Assembly (NCBI GenBank): GCA_008692225.1
Contig: VICG01000011.1
Coordinates: forward strand, 434,001-498,000
Source: Monilinia fructicola
Taxonomy: Eukaryota; Ascomycota; Leotiomycetes; Helotiales; Sclerotiniaceae
Direction: 5' to 3'
DNA length: 64,000 nucleotides
Part shown: piece by piece, positions 25,101-34,899 of the stretch
How positions within the stretch are numbered: position 1 is the stretch's first letter
Layout: each line of letters opens with the position of its first letter
Notes under the pieces: generated by a model
What the model was told of the DNA's origin: nothing
What the model saw: the letters and a program-made list of their open reading frames with translations, nothing else
The model's database searches: none
Position numbers and translations under genes: made by a program

Positions 25101-27575
25101 ATCATAGCTTAAGACCTCATAACAAATATACGTTCACCAATATATATCAATATTTGGTCATTTATGGCGAATAAGTTTCGATTCATCAAGTAGTAATGGA
25201 TCGCGCGAGAATGGCTTGGTCATTCAGTCCCAGGATATATGTATGAATGAGGCGTTTACTCACCCGTAGAGACTCAAAACTTTGCAAAGGTAGATAAAGC
25301 AAAAAGAAGCTGAAATCACACTCTGCCATTTGTAGATATTTTCGGGGGAATCAGCATCGTAGATTGACGGTAGTGAGCCGGCAACGCGAGAAGGTAACTC
25401 CGTCTAATACTTACCATCTATAGATATCATCAGATATTCACTGCTAATCATCCCAAACTACACAAAAATATGGCCATCTATCTCCTTCGTGACCATGACC
25501 GAAGTCTCCCTCGGTGCCGAGTGGTCCGTCGACCATGTAAAACGCAGTAAAATCTCCAACACCATACACATAGTATACTTCCTTGAATTGAAACCAATAC
25601 TCATAGTAAAAAAAGTCTCCAAGAAAATGACGATGCCCACCCCAATGAGCACACTTTTTTATAAGAGATGGATCAGGCGCGCTGGCAGTGGAGACTTTTA
25701 GGAATTGTATTTGAACAACGCACTACCGTCATCTGCTGGAGTTATGCTTATAAGACCAAGTAGTTCCATGGTGAAAGTATACATCCATTGAAAGCTACCA
25801 TCTAATTGCAAATTATTTACCCAAGTCCTCCCAGCATCTCCGCAACTGCCATCCCAGCCTAGAGCCAAAATCTCAGCTACTCCATCCCCACTCCATCGCA
25901 TCTTTGACCTATGACGCCTATAATCCAGCCGTAAAGTAATTGCAGCCATATGGCAATGTGGTAATACATCTTCCTTACATCTTTCGTTTCCGCGCTAACT
26001 GCCATGGATACTAATTTAAACATCACGACATTAGTCCAGCATTCAAGAACTGCTAAGAACGTAAGAACACCACTGATTCACAGATATACACATATACATA
26101 CATATATATATGTGTGTGTATATATATTTATATATCTAGCTACCTGGTAAATTCACGGGAACGATATGCAAACTCAAGATCTTACATTCAGCAGAGTTTA
26201 GCTGATTTCAATCTTTTATGCTTGTCTTCTCAATTTTGCAATTCTGTCTTCTTTCACTCACCTACTCTCATGCTCACAAAGATCTCGGTGTCCCCATCAC
26301 GAACGATTCAATAATGAAGAACTAGCGAAGAATTCGACGGGGGGTGGGTATCCGTATTCGTCGTAGAGAGCCCGGTAGATCCTCATCCATAGTCGTAGCT
26401 TTGAATGGCTCAACACCATAGTTCTTTCGCGCATGTGTAACCTAGCACCTAGTCTGCGCATCTCAGCCACGAAAATATTCCATCTGTAAGCTATTGTTAC
26501 AATGAACGAGAGACAGTCACATTCACAGCTTCTTGGCGACAATACCTCCCGCCTGTGACGACAATGTATTTCGCGAAAGCATGTTTATATTTCATATACT
26601 CTGTGCCGTAGACTACCCAAGAAGATACCCATATATCCTGACAAGATCTTCCAATTAAAAATTTGTAGCGGTGTTATCCATTTCGTGTTCTGCAATACCT
26701 GTTGGATAAATGTGTTATTCTCTCGAGTTCGAGATGACAATTGCCATGCACCGTTCAACTCGAACTCTTCGTATACCTCAATATTGCGGGAACTGTGAAA
26801 AACTAGCGATGTTTAGCATTCAACTGTCTGGATTTGTACATTCATTGTACAACCAGAGACTCAAAGCCATCAACAGACTCCTCAGATTATGTAATGTGAT
26901 ATGATGTGACAAGGGGCCATGTTAGAGAACAATACTTTTTATAAATATTTTCAGTATTTGTCGCTCGTGTGAGTATGCAACACAAAATTTGCGTCCAATT
27001 AGGGCGCGTTGGAGCTTTTGCGGAGGGATAATGAGGTTGAGTTACAAGCAAACAACAAAAAAAACGAAACAAATAGCCACCCCCAAACCCTTTTATTCAA
27101 TTTGCCCTATTAATGATGAGACCTAATTAAACAATCACTTGACTTTCTATCCCTGATCTACCATCTAGATATGCGCTCAAAGATATTAGATCACTTGATC
27201 CGCAACCCCTTCTTTCACATTTGACTACTTTGTCATTTTGTCATTGTCATGGTTGATGGATTTTCCTGAAGGAGACCATCATTTCACAGCTTTCCCACTC
27301 TTATAACTGGCAATGTCCATCAGGGTTTGGTTTGGTTTTGCTCTATTGTTCCTCTCCATGTAGGTATATGTTCTGGGGGTTTTGCATCTTGTGTATAATT
27401 TATGGATAATGGTATAGTATTGAGTTGGAGAAGATGGTCTAAAAATCAAAATCAAAATCAAAATGAAAATGATGTGGTGGTAGTGAACAATGTCAAGAAG
27501 TTAATTGGTTGCTAAGATTTCTCTCGCAGTCTTAAAGTTATAGAAGGATATCTCAGCAATTTAATGGGAGGGTTC
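22189..27575. other. Gene-poor stretch, second part
   Basis: No supported gene. Minus-strand frames at 26542-26297, 25949-25698 and 25652-25458 are consecutive and somewhat protein-like (for example ALYDEYGYPPPVEF), so an unrecognised or decayed spliced gene may lie in 25450-26550; I could not assemble it. Segment 26080-26145 is an AC/GT and TA microsatellite, and 27440-27470 is an AAAATC-type repeat. Confidence 0.45.
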
Positions 27576-30092
27576 TCATGCTCTAGCTATCTTCCCTTCG
27601 TTAATTTTCTTTTCGCAATTTTCCGCTTCCCTCGAATTAGCTAAATCTATTACCTTAGCCACTGCTTCGTCGAAATCGTCATATGCGTATAATGGCAGGC
27701 CGCTTTCCGCAATCTATAAAGTTAAAAGGTGTTAGTGAGGATATCTTGTATAGACTGCATTAAAACAGTGAGTTGATGATTCAAGCAAAAAGCAAAAACC
27801 CAAAATCAAACCTACAATCCTCTGCCCTTCCCTCTCATTTGTCCCCCGAATCCTAACCACCACCGGAACCTCGACCTTACACTCCCTAAATGCCAAAATA
27901 ATACCCTCGGCAATCATATCCCCCAACGTCAATCCACCAAAAATATTAACGAAAACCACCTTCACCCTATGATCCCCCAGGATCGCCTCGAAGCTCCTCT
28001 TGACTGTCTCTGTTGTCGCCTTTCCCCCCGTATCCAAGAAGTTCGCGGTGTAACCTCCCGCGTCTGCTAGTGCATCTACGGTATTCATTGCCAAGCCGGC
28101 GCCATTGACTAACGTTCCAATATTGCCTTTGCCTGGAAATCGGATGTACACGATACCATGTTTTGCTGCTTCTGCTTCGATGTGGTGTTGAGGATCTGCG
28201 CGGGGAAGAGAGTGGAGATCGGGATGGCGATTTGCGACTTTTGAATGCTGCGTCGTCGAATCCGAAGTTGGCGGTTATAACTGGCGTCATCTTTGCTTCC
28301 TGCGTTTTCTTTCTGAGCCTTTTCGCTAAACAAGATTCGAGGAGGAAGGCTTCTTTCTCTTTGAAGATTTCGTAGAGTTTAGGGATGATTTGTTGCGTTG
28401 ATGATGATTCATGTCGTAATCTGAGAAGGGAAATACAATTCTTGAGTATATTATTACTAGGACCCGAGTTGTAGGAGAAGGAAATCTTCTCTGGTATGAC
28501 AGGATAGTCAGATTCTGCGTTCGGATCTTGTAATCTAATACATGGGCAGCGGTTACTTCGATCAATGCCAATAGTAACCTTCCGATGCTGACGAGAAGGT
28601 GCTTTCGAAAGCTTTTTGATTCGGGGGATATTTTTCTCGTCGAGTAATTTCATCGCACCTTCTGCTCTGAGGTATAAGGTTCTTTTCTGTGTTACCATTG
28701 TTGAAGCTCTTGATGTTGGACATACCCTCTTAGTATGTATATGCCTTTTTTGTGAAGTACCACTTGTTACTACACCACTGATTGAGGTTCCAGAATCTGG
28801 CAATAAAACTTTCATTGCATCACCAAATCTAGCTGGATGATTGACCATAGTAACTCCTACATCCTCGAAAGCCTTGATTTTCGTCTTTGCATCGGGCTCT
28901 CCTGGTAGAAGAAAAGCCCCAGCATGACCCATAACTTTACCATGAGGTATATGAATACCAGCTACTAGTGCCACAATAGGTCTATAAGATGTTAGAAGAA
29001 TTAAAATGAGTGTACAGGAAACATACTTGGGATTTGGGGAACGCTTCTTGTACTCCTCAATCCAAGCTGCAGCCTCAAGTTCAGCTTCACCGCCGATCTC
29101 CCCAATGATGATGATACCTTCAGTATCATCATCATGTTCAAAAACCTTTAAAGCATCTACGAAATTAGTTCCAGCCAATATATCTCCACCCATTCCAATA
29201 CAAAGGCTTTGACCAAGTCCAGCTCTAGTTGTTGATGCAACGGCTTTTATCATTAGTAATTGTCATGAATATTTTTCCAATATCTTACCTTCATAACTCA
29301 AAGTACCCGACTTAGCAACAATACCTATACGACCTGGAGTGAAACAAGAAAGTGGTTGAAATCCAATTCGACATTTTCCAATCGCAGATATGATACCAGA
29401 GGTATTTGCACCAACCAATCGACTTTTTGTTTGAGTGTCTAAAATCGAATGAATCTTGAGTGAATTAGTAAGGTTTCATTGAAAAGATTTTAGCCATACT
29501 CTTAACATGTCATGAAGGGGAATGTGTTCAGCTACAGCAACAATAAGAGGCACTTCTGCTTCAATTGCTTCCTCAATGGCACTTGCTGCTTGATGGGCTG
29601 CTACATATATTCCCGTTGCATCTGGTTTTAGCTTTTCCATTGCCTATATAAAAATGTTAGTCTGACTTGACATCTATGATGATGGTAGACTTGCCTCCTT
29701 CACGGTAGGTAGAACTGGTAATCCCAAAATGTTCCCCAGTCTTCCCAGGCGTCACACCACCAACTATATTAGTCCCCCATTCTATTGATTCTTTCGCATT
29801 TGCCGTAGCCTTTGGAATAGAATCAATACTGATAGTATAGTCAATGTTTCCTACCTTGACTCACCTGTCTCCCTGTACCAAATCAGTTATGATTTATATT
29901 CCATATCAAGAGCAGCTAAACATCGTACCTGTAAATCCTTGGAAAAACAACTCTAGTATGACTTCCAATCTTCAAATTTTGAATCGTTTGTCCATATCTA
30001 TCTTCATATATATTTCCCTTCACAAAATACTTCAAGGACCTTGTACTGCTACCTCCAAGTCTACCCCGCGTGAAAGCTTTTGAACTAATCAT
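27576..30092 (-). CDS. Fused succinyl-CoA ligase alpha/beta-like protein, three apparent frameshifts
   Basis: Eight exons run from the ATG at 30092 to the stop at 27576-27578. Introns are 29873-29928, 29810-29864, 29644-29694 (GC-AG), 29455-29499, 29244-29288, 28982-29026 and 27714-27815; exon 2 (29865-29872) is only 8 nt. Frame is kept only if one extra base is removed at each of three A/T runs: 29943-29947, 29726-29729 and 28239-28242. The result is about 704 residues. The N-terminal 25 residues are Arg/Ser-rich without acidic residues, a likely mitochondrial presequence. The alpha half has FQGFTGRQA, KSGTLSYE, GEIGGEAE and the phosphohistidine motif GHAGAFLLPGEP. The beta half begins near TLYLRAEGAMKLL, has a shortened ATP-grasp segment, then FGFDDAAF, LVNGAGLAMNTVDAL, ANFLDTGGKA and VNIFGG. 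The enzyme family interconverts succinate and succinyl-CoA; with an eroded ATP-grasp the exact reaction is uncertain. Confidence 0.85.
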
Positions 30093-30430
30093 TTAATTAA
30101 TGATTTATTCTTCGAAAGAAGGTAAATGTATCTATCATATAGATTCAAATCAAGGCCAGGACGAGAATTCAAAGTAGATTAGATGAGCATGTAAATCAAT
30201 GACCAAGAATGAATTCTTATCATCGTTGTCGGCGTGGTATATATTACAATTGATGTTTATAAAAGTGATTAGATCACCTTTGCAGAAGCTTCCCGGGACC
30301 GGCACCATTTATCGGAAATAAAAGGCTTTTATTTATTACTCGAGTAATTAAATCCTGATCATTGAGATATGCAGTAGTACGTACAGCTCGACGTGTGGAG
30401 AAACCAAGCATACAACCAGGTTAGTCGGCT
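30093..30430. other. Intergenic, upstream of the ligase fusion
   Basis: No gene recognised. This is the likely promoter region of the minus-strand ligase gene; no specific element is recognised. Confidence 0.4.
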
Positions 30431-30587
30431 AATAGGTATAGTAGTATTATATATATATAACAGTTTTAGACAATCTAGGATAAAAGTTGTAACTTTTAGT
30501 ATTTTCTATTATAGAACTATAGTATTCTAAACTATATTTCTAAAAACAAAAGTCTTAATTTTAGAGTATAAATAAAATAAATCAAAT

Positions 30588-30838
30588 AAATTATATAGAT
30601 TAAATAGATTAAATAGATTAAATAAGATTAAATAATTAAATAGATTAAATAGATTAAATAGATTAAATAGATTAAATAGATTAAATAGATTAAATAGATT
30701 AAATAGATTAAATAGATTAAATAGATTAAATAGATTAAATAGATTAAATAGATTAAATAGATTAAATAGATTAAATAGATTAAATAGATTAAATAGATTA
30801 ATAGATTAAATAGATTAAATAGATTAAATAGATTAAAT
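30588..30838. repeat. Tandem array of a 9-bp unit (ATAGATTAA)
   Basis: About 27 near-identical copies of a 9-bp unit reading TAGATTAAA run head to tail, with a few units shortened (for example AATAATTAA near 30630 and one lacking an A near 30800). The homogeneity contrasts with the decayed flanks, so the array expanded after the surrounding island decayed. Confidence 0.95.
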
Positions 30839-30839
30839 A

Positions 30840-31075
30840 CATTTAAAAAAAAATAAAAAAATAGATAAAAGAAAATAGATAAATAAAAAAAAATAAAAAA
30901 ATAAAAAAGAATAAATAAAAAATAAAAAAAAAATAAAAAAAAAATAAAAAATAAAAAAAAATAAAAACATAAATAAAAAAATAAATAAAAAAATAAATAA
31001 AAAGATAAATAAAAAGATAAATAAAAAGATAAATAAAAAATAAATAAAAAAATAAATAAATATAAAATGAAAAAA
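30840..31075. repeat. A-rich (AAAATAAA)n low-complexity tract
   Basis: Continuous A runs are broken by single T residues, with a local AAATAAATAAAAAG period near 30990-31040. It directly abuts the 9-bp array. Confidence 0.85.
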
Positions 31076-31330
31076 ATAAAAAATAAGAAAAATATTTATA
31101 ATTTTAAATTTAAATATATATATAACCTTAAAAATTTAAAAACTAATAGATATTAAATAGTATTATAAAGTTATCTTTATAATAGATTTTAAAAAAAGTT
31201 TTAATAATATTTTTAATTATATATTAGAAATTAACGAATATACGATTTTACGGTTCTCTAATCGAAATTAAAACTTTAGTCCTAAATTGTCTTTAAAATA
31301 CATTATATTATAGTATTGTATTTACGAGTA

Positions 31331-32139
31331 CTAGTAAAAACTAGTATTTGCTACGAGTATAGGATATAAGTACCTAGGTAAGTACTCATACTTCTCAACC
31401 CCATTCATCTACCTAACGGTCATTTCTCCCAATCAAAATCTAATTCCCCCCTTCCCCCGTCCCTTCCCCCTTAAAGAAAAAGAATCACTCGAAATAGAAT
31501 TAAAGTCTCTACCTCATCCATCAAGTACCCATTCAAGCATAATCCCTTCCATGTACTCTGTAGGTTACACATTTCCATCCCAAATATATTTACCATCAGT
31601 ACTCGGTTAGTTCTACGGCCCGTAGCTCAAGAGGCTAAATAAAGGTTCAAGAGAAGACAAACAAACAAACTAGACTTTCTATTTCATACTCGAGTAAACT
31701 TCCTATATTACCACTAATTAGGTGAGACGTACTTCCTTCCAATCCACTCAATCCAACAATTCAAGACGCAGAGGAATTATTGTGAAATATCTACTGCCAC
31801 CTAGGTAAAATCACCACCTCTACATCTACGGTAAGGTTAGTTCTACCGGAGAAATTCCGCTTCACGCTCGGTAGAACGAACCATAAGGATCTAGCGGGGT
31901 AACATTAACCTTGTAAGGTTTAGTTCATCAATCAATCTATCTATCAATCTATCAATCTTATCTAATTCATCAGTAGTTCTACGAATATAACCTTAACCCT
32001 AGGTCTACCATAGCAAAAAAGTATATAAAGAATACGATTTCTCGACTCCATTATATCCTATTCTCTATTTTACAGCATCAGACGATTTTCCATATATTCT
32101 CATCAATCAAGAGATAAGACACAACAATCAAGAACGAAA
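31331..32139. other. Intergenic with short palindromic motifs
   Basis: No gene is recognised. Segment 31835-31882 can fold into a 14-bp stem with one mismatch (GGTTAGTTCTACCG paired to CGGTAGAACGAACC, 20-nt loop). Related GTTCTAC phrases occur at about 31606 and 31975. ATCTATCAATC microsatellites lie at 31930-31965. The last ~100 bases probably form the leader of the gene at 32140. Confidence 0.5.
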
Positions 32140-32769
32140 ATGACGACCGAATCAGATGGTATTCCCCCCCCTACCTCCCTTCCTTCTCTCCATCCCAAAA
32201 CATCCAAACTAACCCCGCCCCTCCTAGAATTAACCACCACTCTACAAAACCTGTCCATAGACCCCTCCTCCACATCCAAATCCAAATCCACATCCACAAC
32301 CACATCCAAATCCAAAACCTCCAAAACCCCAGCCCCCATCTCCGACTCCTGGGAAGACGAAGCAAGCTCCTCCTCGGAAACCGAAACCGAAACCGAGAAT
32401 CCCCCCCCAAACCCCCGCACCTCGACCCCCTCGCTCCCCTCCGCCCCCCCACCAACCCCCATCTCCCCCCGCACAACCCACTCCCAACTCCAATCACCCT
32501 TCCCCCCACCCCCCCACGACTACTCCTTTCCCTCCTCCTCCTCCTCCCCCTCCCAACCCCAAAAACGACAACCCAAAACCGACGCCGTAGCCCGACGCCT
32601 CATCGCCGGCGCCCTCGGGCTCCGCGCCCCCAAGAAAACCGACGAGCAGCGGGAATACGAGCGCGTGCAGCGGGAGAAGGAGGGCCGACGACGGCGGGAA
32701 GAGCGGGAGGAGGAGGACAAGAGGAGGGAGGAGGAGGAGAGGGTCAAGAGGGGGATGTGGGAGGATTAG
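32140..32769 (+). CDS. Low-complexity protein with charged coiled-coil tail, unknown function
   Basis: An intronless 209-residue frame starts at an ATG in AAAATGACG context. Residues 1-150 are Ser/Thr/Pro/Lys-rich with short acidic clusters (SWEDEASSSS) and are likely disordered. The conserved-looking part is the C-terminus: DAVARRLIAGALGLRAPKKT followed by a strongly charged helix rich in Glu, Arg and Lys (REYERVQREKEG onward) that ends GMWED. The codon third positions are strongly C-rich, unlike its neighbours, and the opposite strand has long Gly/Arg-rich frames, which are shadows. I do not recognise a named family; the Arg-rich ARRLIAGAL-type box followed by a coiled coil may be a fungal-specific motif. 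Confidence 0.65.
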   Translation: MTTESDGIPPPTSLPSLHPKTSKLTPPLLELTTTLQNLSIDPSSTSKSKSTSTTTSKSKTSKTPAPISDSWEDEASSSSETETETENPPPNPRTSTPSLPSAPPPTPISPRTTHSQLQSPFPPPPHDYSFPSSSSSPSQPQKRQPKTDAVARRLIAGALGLRAPKKTDEQREYERVQREKEGRRRREEREEEDKRREEEERVKRGMWED

Positions 32770-33539
32770 CGTGGGTTTATGGGCGTGGGTTTGTTGATCC
32801 GTGACGGATTCCTCGTCTGGCGTGCGGAATCCATCATCATGCACTCAGCCTATACGTTAATTTCGCATCTCACCAGAGGCGCAATGCACTTTGAGAGAGG
32901 AAGATATCGCTACAGCGGGGCGAGGAGAGGGGAATGATATTGTGAAGAAGTATTTTACACTGGGTTTAGGATTTGCCACCAAATGAATCGTGAGATCTAG
33001 ACGGGTAGATGGGGATTCTTTTGCGCAATGAACGATAGATTGTGCGAAATCATAGCACAGTATAGCATAGCATAACCAAAATGGTGGAAGAATGAAAGTA
33101 CTTGGAGAACCTCTTCAATTTCTTTACCACAAGGAAAACAAGCATCTAAATTCCCACTCTCCCAGGCGAAAAGCCAGAAAATATGCTCTGAAATATGAAG
33201 AAAGAAAATGTGACGCCCATCAGCGCCAATATCGAGATGTAAAATCGATGAAGTCTTCCCCCAAACACAAGAAAAAAAAAGTAGCCCAAATCATAAGATT
33301 GTCTTCACTTTGCTAACCTTTAATTGATAACTCGGTGATGTTCATTCTTTTTGTTCTCTCCGTTCCGTTCTGTGTTATCTGCTATCTCTGAGCTTTCCCA
33401 AGCCCTTGGTACCATTTCACCCCTCGTCCCTCCCCCTTCCCCTTCCCATCGTGCGCTTGCCCGGTTGTTTTAGTGAAAGTTTTAGTATCGTCGTGTTATG
33501 TATGATATGTTTGATTGTGGTGGGATTGAAAGGATTGAT
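32770..33539. other. 3' flanks of two converging genes
   Basis: No gene recognised. Segment 33040-33075 contains ATAGCATAGCATA-type short repeats. The rest probably holds the 3' ends of the 32140 gene and SUMO. Confidence 0.45.
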
Positions 33540-33938
33540 TTATTGGCCTCCGATTTGCTCTTGATGAACTTCGAGAGTGTCACCATCTTGCATATCCAAC
33601 TGAAATCAAAGTTGTTAGTGAGCTGTGATGCGACACAAAGGCGCAATATGGCTCCTCGTGAAAGATGGACATGCGGAACCGCATTGGAAATAAGAGGGGA
33701 AGGCATACCTTATCTGGACTATCGGTAGGCTGAACACGACTACCGTCGAAGAGGAATCGGACGGAGTTGGGTGCCTTGCCTTGTCTTTCGCAGAAAGCAT
33801 CCATCAACTTTTCAACTGGGTTGAACGCTTGATCTTGAAGAAGACTTCATTGTTGTTGTCGGTGACTTTGATGTTCAAATGCTCGGAAACTGGAACCTCT
33901 GGCTTCTCACCAGCTGGGCTGCCTTCGTTCTCAGACAT
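33540..33938 (-). CDS. SMT3: SUMO (small ubiquitin-like modifier), one apparent frameshift
   Basis: Two exons, 33938-33709 and 33599-33540, flank a 109-bp GT-AG intron (33600-33708) and give 96 residues after one correction. The N-terminal tail is acidic and flexible (MSENEGSPAGEKPEVPVSEH), followed by the ubiquitin fold: LNIKVTDNNNEVFFKIKRST, KLMDAFCERQGK, VRFLFDGSRVQPTDSPDK, and after the intron LDMQDGDTLEVHQEQIGGQ. It ends in the Gly-Gly processing site followed by a single Gln, so a SUMO protease must remove only one residue. One A is missing from the coding-strand AAAA run (33809-33812) between RSTQLK and KLMDAF. Because SUMO is single-copy and essential or nearly so in fungi, this is best read as an assembly indel. 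It modifies nuclear proteins through E1-E2 conjugation. Confidence 0.93.
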
Positions 33939-34479
33939 TTGGAAGTAGAGGTGTTGAAGGTTGGAAATTGGAAATTGGCTGGATGGATTTCGTGGGGTAC
34001 TTGTGTGAATGCGAGGCTGAAAGTGTTGGGTTAGTTCCTGAGACAAAGAGTACATGAATGTAAGAATTCAACTCACAATGCAAATTTGGATTTTGATTTC
34101 AAGTAATGGATCTACTTTTGAAAGTGTGGGAGAAAGTTATATGGTTCTGTGGGTTGAAGGTGGAAAAGGTCTTGAGATTGTAAGAATTGTGAGGAGTAAG
34201 AATAGGTGGTGGAAGTCAAATTCACGCGCCGGCCGATGACGCTAAAATTATAGTACTACAAAAGGAAAGAGATTGAATATGGAGGATTTTGATCGATTTT
34301 GATTGGTTTTCGATAAAATGCAATTAATTGCTTTTAGATATGGAAATAATTCTTAAAGAACTAAAGAACTAAAATAAAGAATTCATTTACTTTATAAGCT
34401 ATAGATCTTATAAATTATAATCAATTATATTATATTTATTACTAATTTATTTAATACTATTTTAAGTCTATAATAGAGT
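33939..34479. other. Intergenic, SUMO promoter and AT-rich decay
   Basis: The first ~300 bases are likely the SUMO promoter and leader. From about 34330 the composition becomes very AT-rich and runs into the decayed MITE-like element. No gene is recognised. Confidence 0.5.
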
Positions 34480-34706
34480 AGAAATTTATAAAAGAGTATA
34501 TTTTAAATATATTTTTCTATATTTTATAACTTTAATTCTTAAAGGTTTAAATAAATATACTTGAAAGTTAGTGTTCAATCTTATAATACTCTAAAACATT
34601 ATTTATATTTTTAATAGATTCGTTGGTTTATCATAATTTGTTTAAAATACATTCCGTTTTTAGTTAATTTTTACCCCAGCATAGACCCAAAACAACACCA
34701 AGTACT
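34480..34706. mobile_element. Decayed copy of the 255-bp MITE family, opposite orientation
   Basis: Segment 34662-34706 matches the reverse complement of the left end of the element at 21930, with about 40 of 45 positions identical by eye; several differences are G-to-A. Read in reverse complement, the interior continues to align with the core of the first copy (ATTAACT, GTATTTTAA, ATTATGATAAA, AATAATG, AGTATTAT, TTTAAAATATACT) back to about 34480. The second inverted end is not found, so the copy is truncated or derives from a longer member. It lies between the SUMO and CMC4-like promoters. Confidence 0.7.
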
Positions 34707-34899
34707 TTAGAAGAGATTAATAATCTATCTTAATTATTTCCTCACTTGTATCTACATCAATCACATTTTGAACGAGGGATACTTGGGCACTGGGCGGAGA
34801 GATATTGAGGCAAATCCAAGTCAAGATCCAAGTCAATATCAAAAGAAAATAATATTTGGCTGTTTATTTGTTGAAAGACAGAGTGAAAGTTGATTGAAC

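Larger units (their letters stand above)
30436..31330. mobile_element. AT-rich island, probable decayed TIR element
   Basis: Composition falls abruptly to almost pure A/T. Imperfect inverted ends can be paired: 30469-30499 (GACAATCTAGGATAAAAGTT) and the reverse complement of 31265-31291 (GACAATTTAGGACTAAAGTT), which differ mainly by C/T and A/T changes. The interior contains the 9-bp tandem array and A-rich tracts and no open frame. C-to-T depletion to this degree in an ascomycete suggests repeat-induced point mutation of a formerly GC-richer element, though a MITE born AT-rich is an alternative. Confidence 0.55.

Noticed and set aside
11235..28981. SSADH, SDR and succinyl-CoA ligase as a metabolic gene cluster
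   Set aside because: Although SSADH and the ligase both involve succinate, they are 12 kb apart with no shared motif or transporter and regulator between them.
30588..30838. CRISPR-like regular repeat
   Set aside because: The 9-bp units are contiguous with no spacers, in a eukaryotic AT island; this is a simple tandem array.
32171..32844. Long Gly/Arg/Val-rich and Leu-rich frames on the minus strand
   Set aside because: They are antisense shadows of the C-rich third codon positions of the plus-strand gene at 32140-32769.
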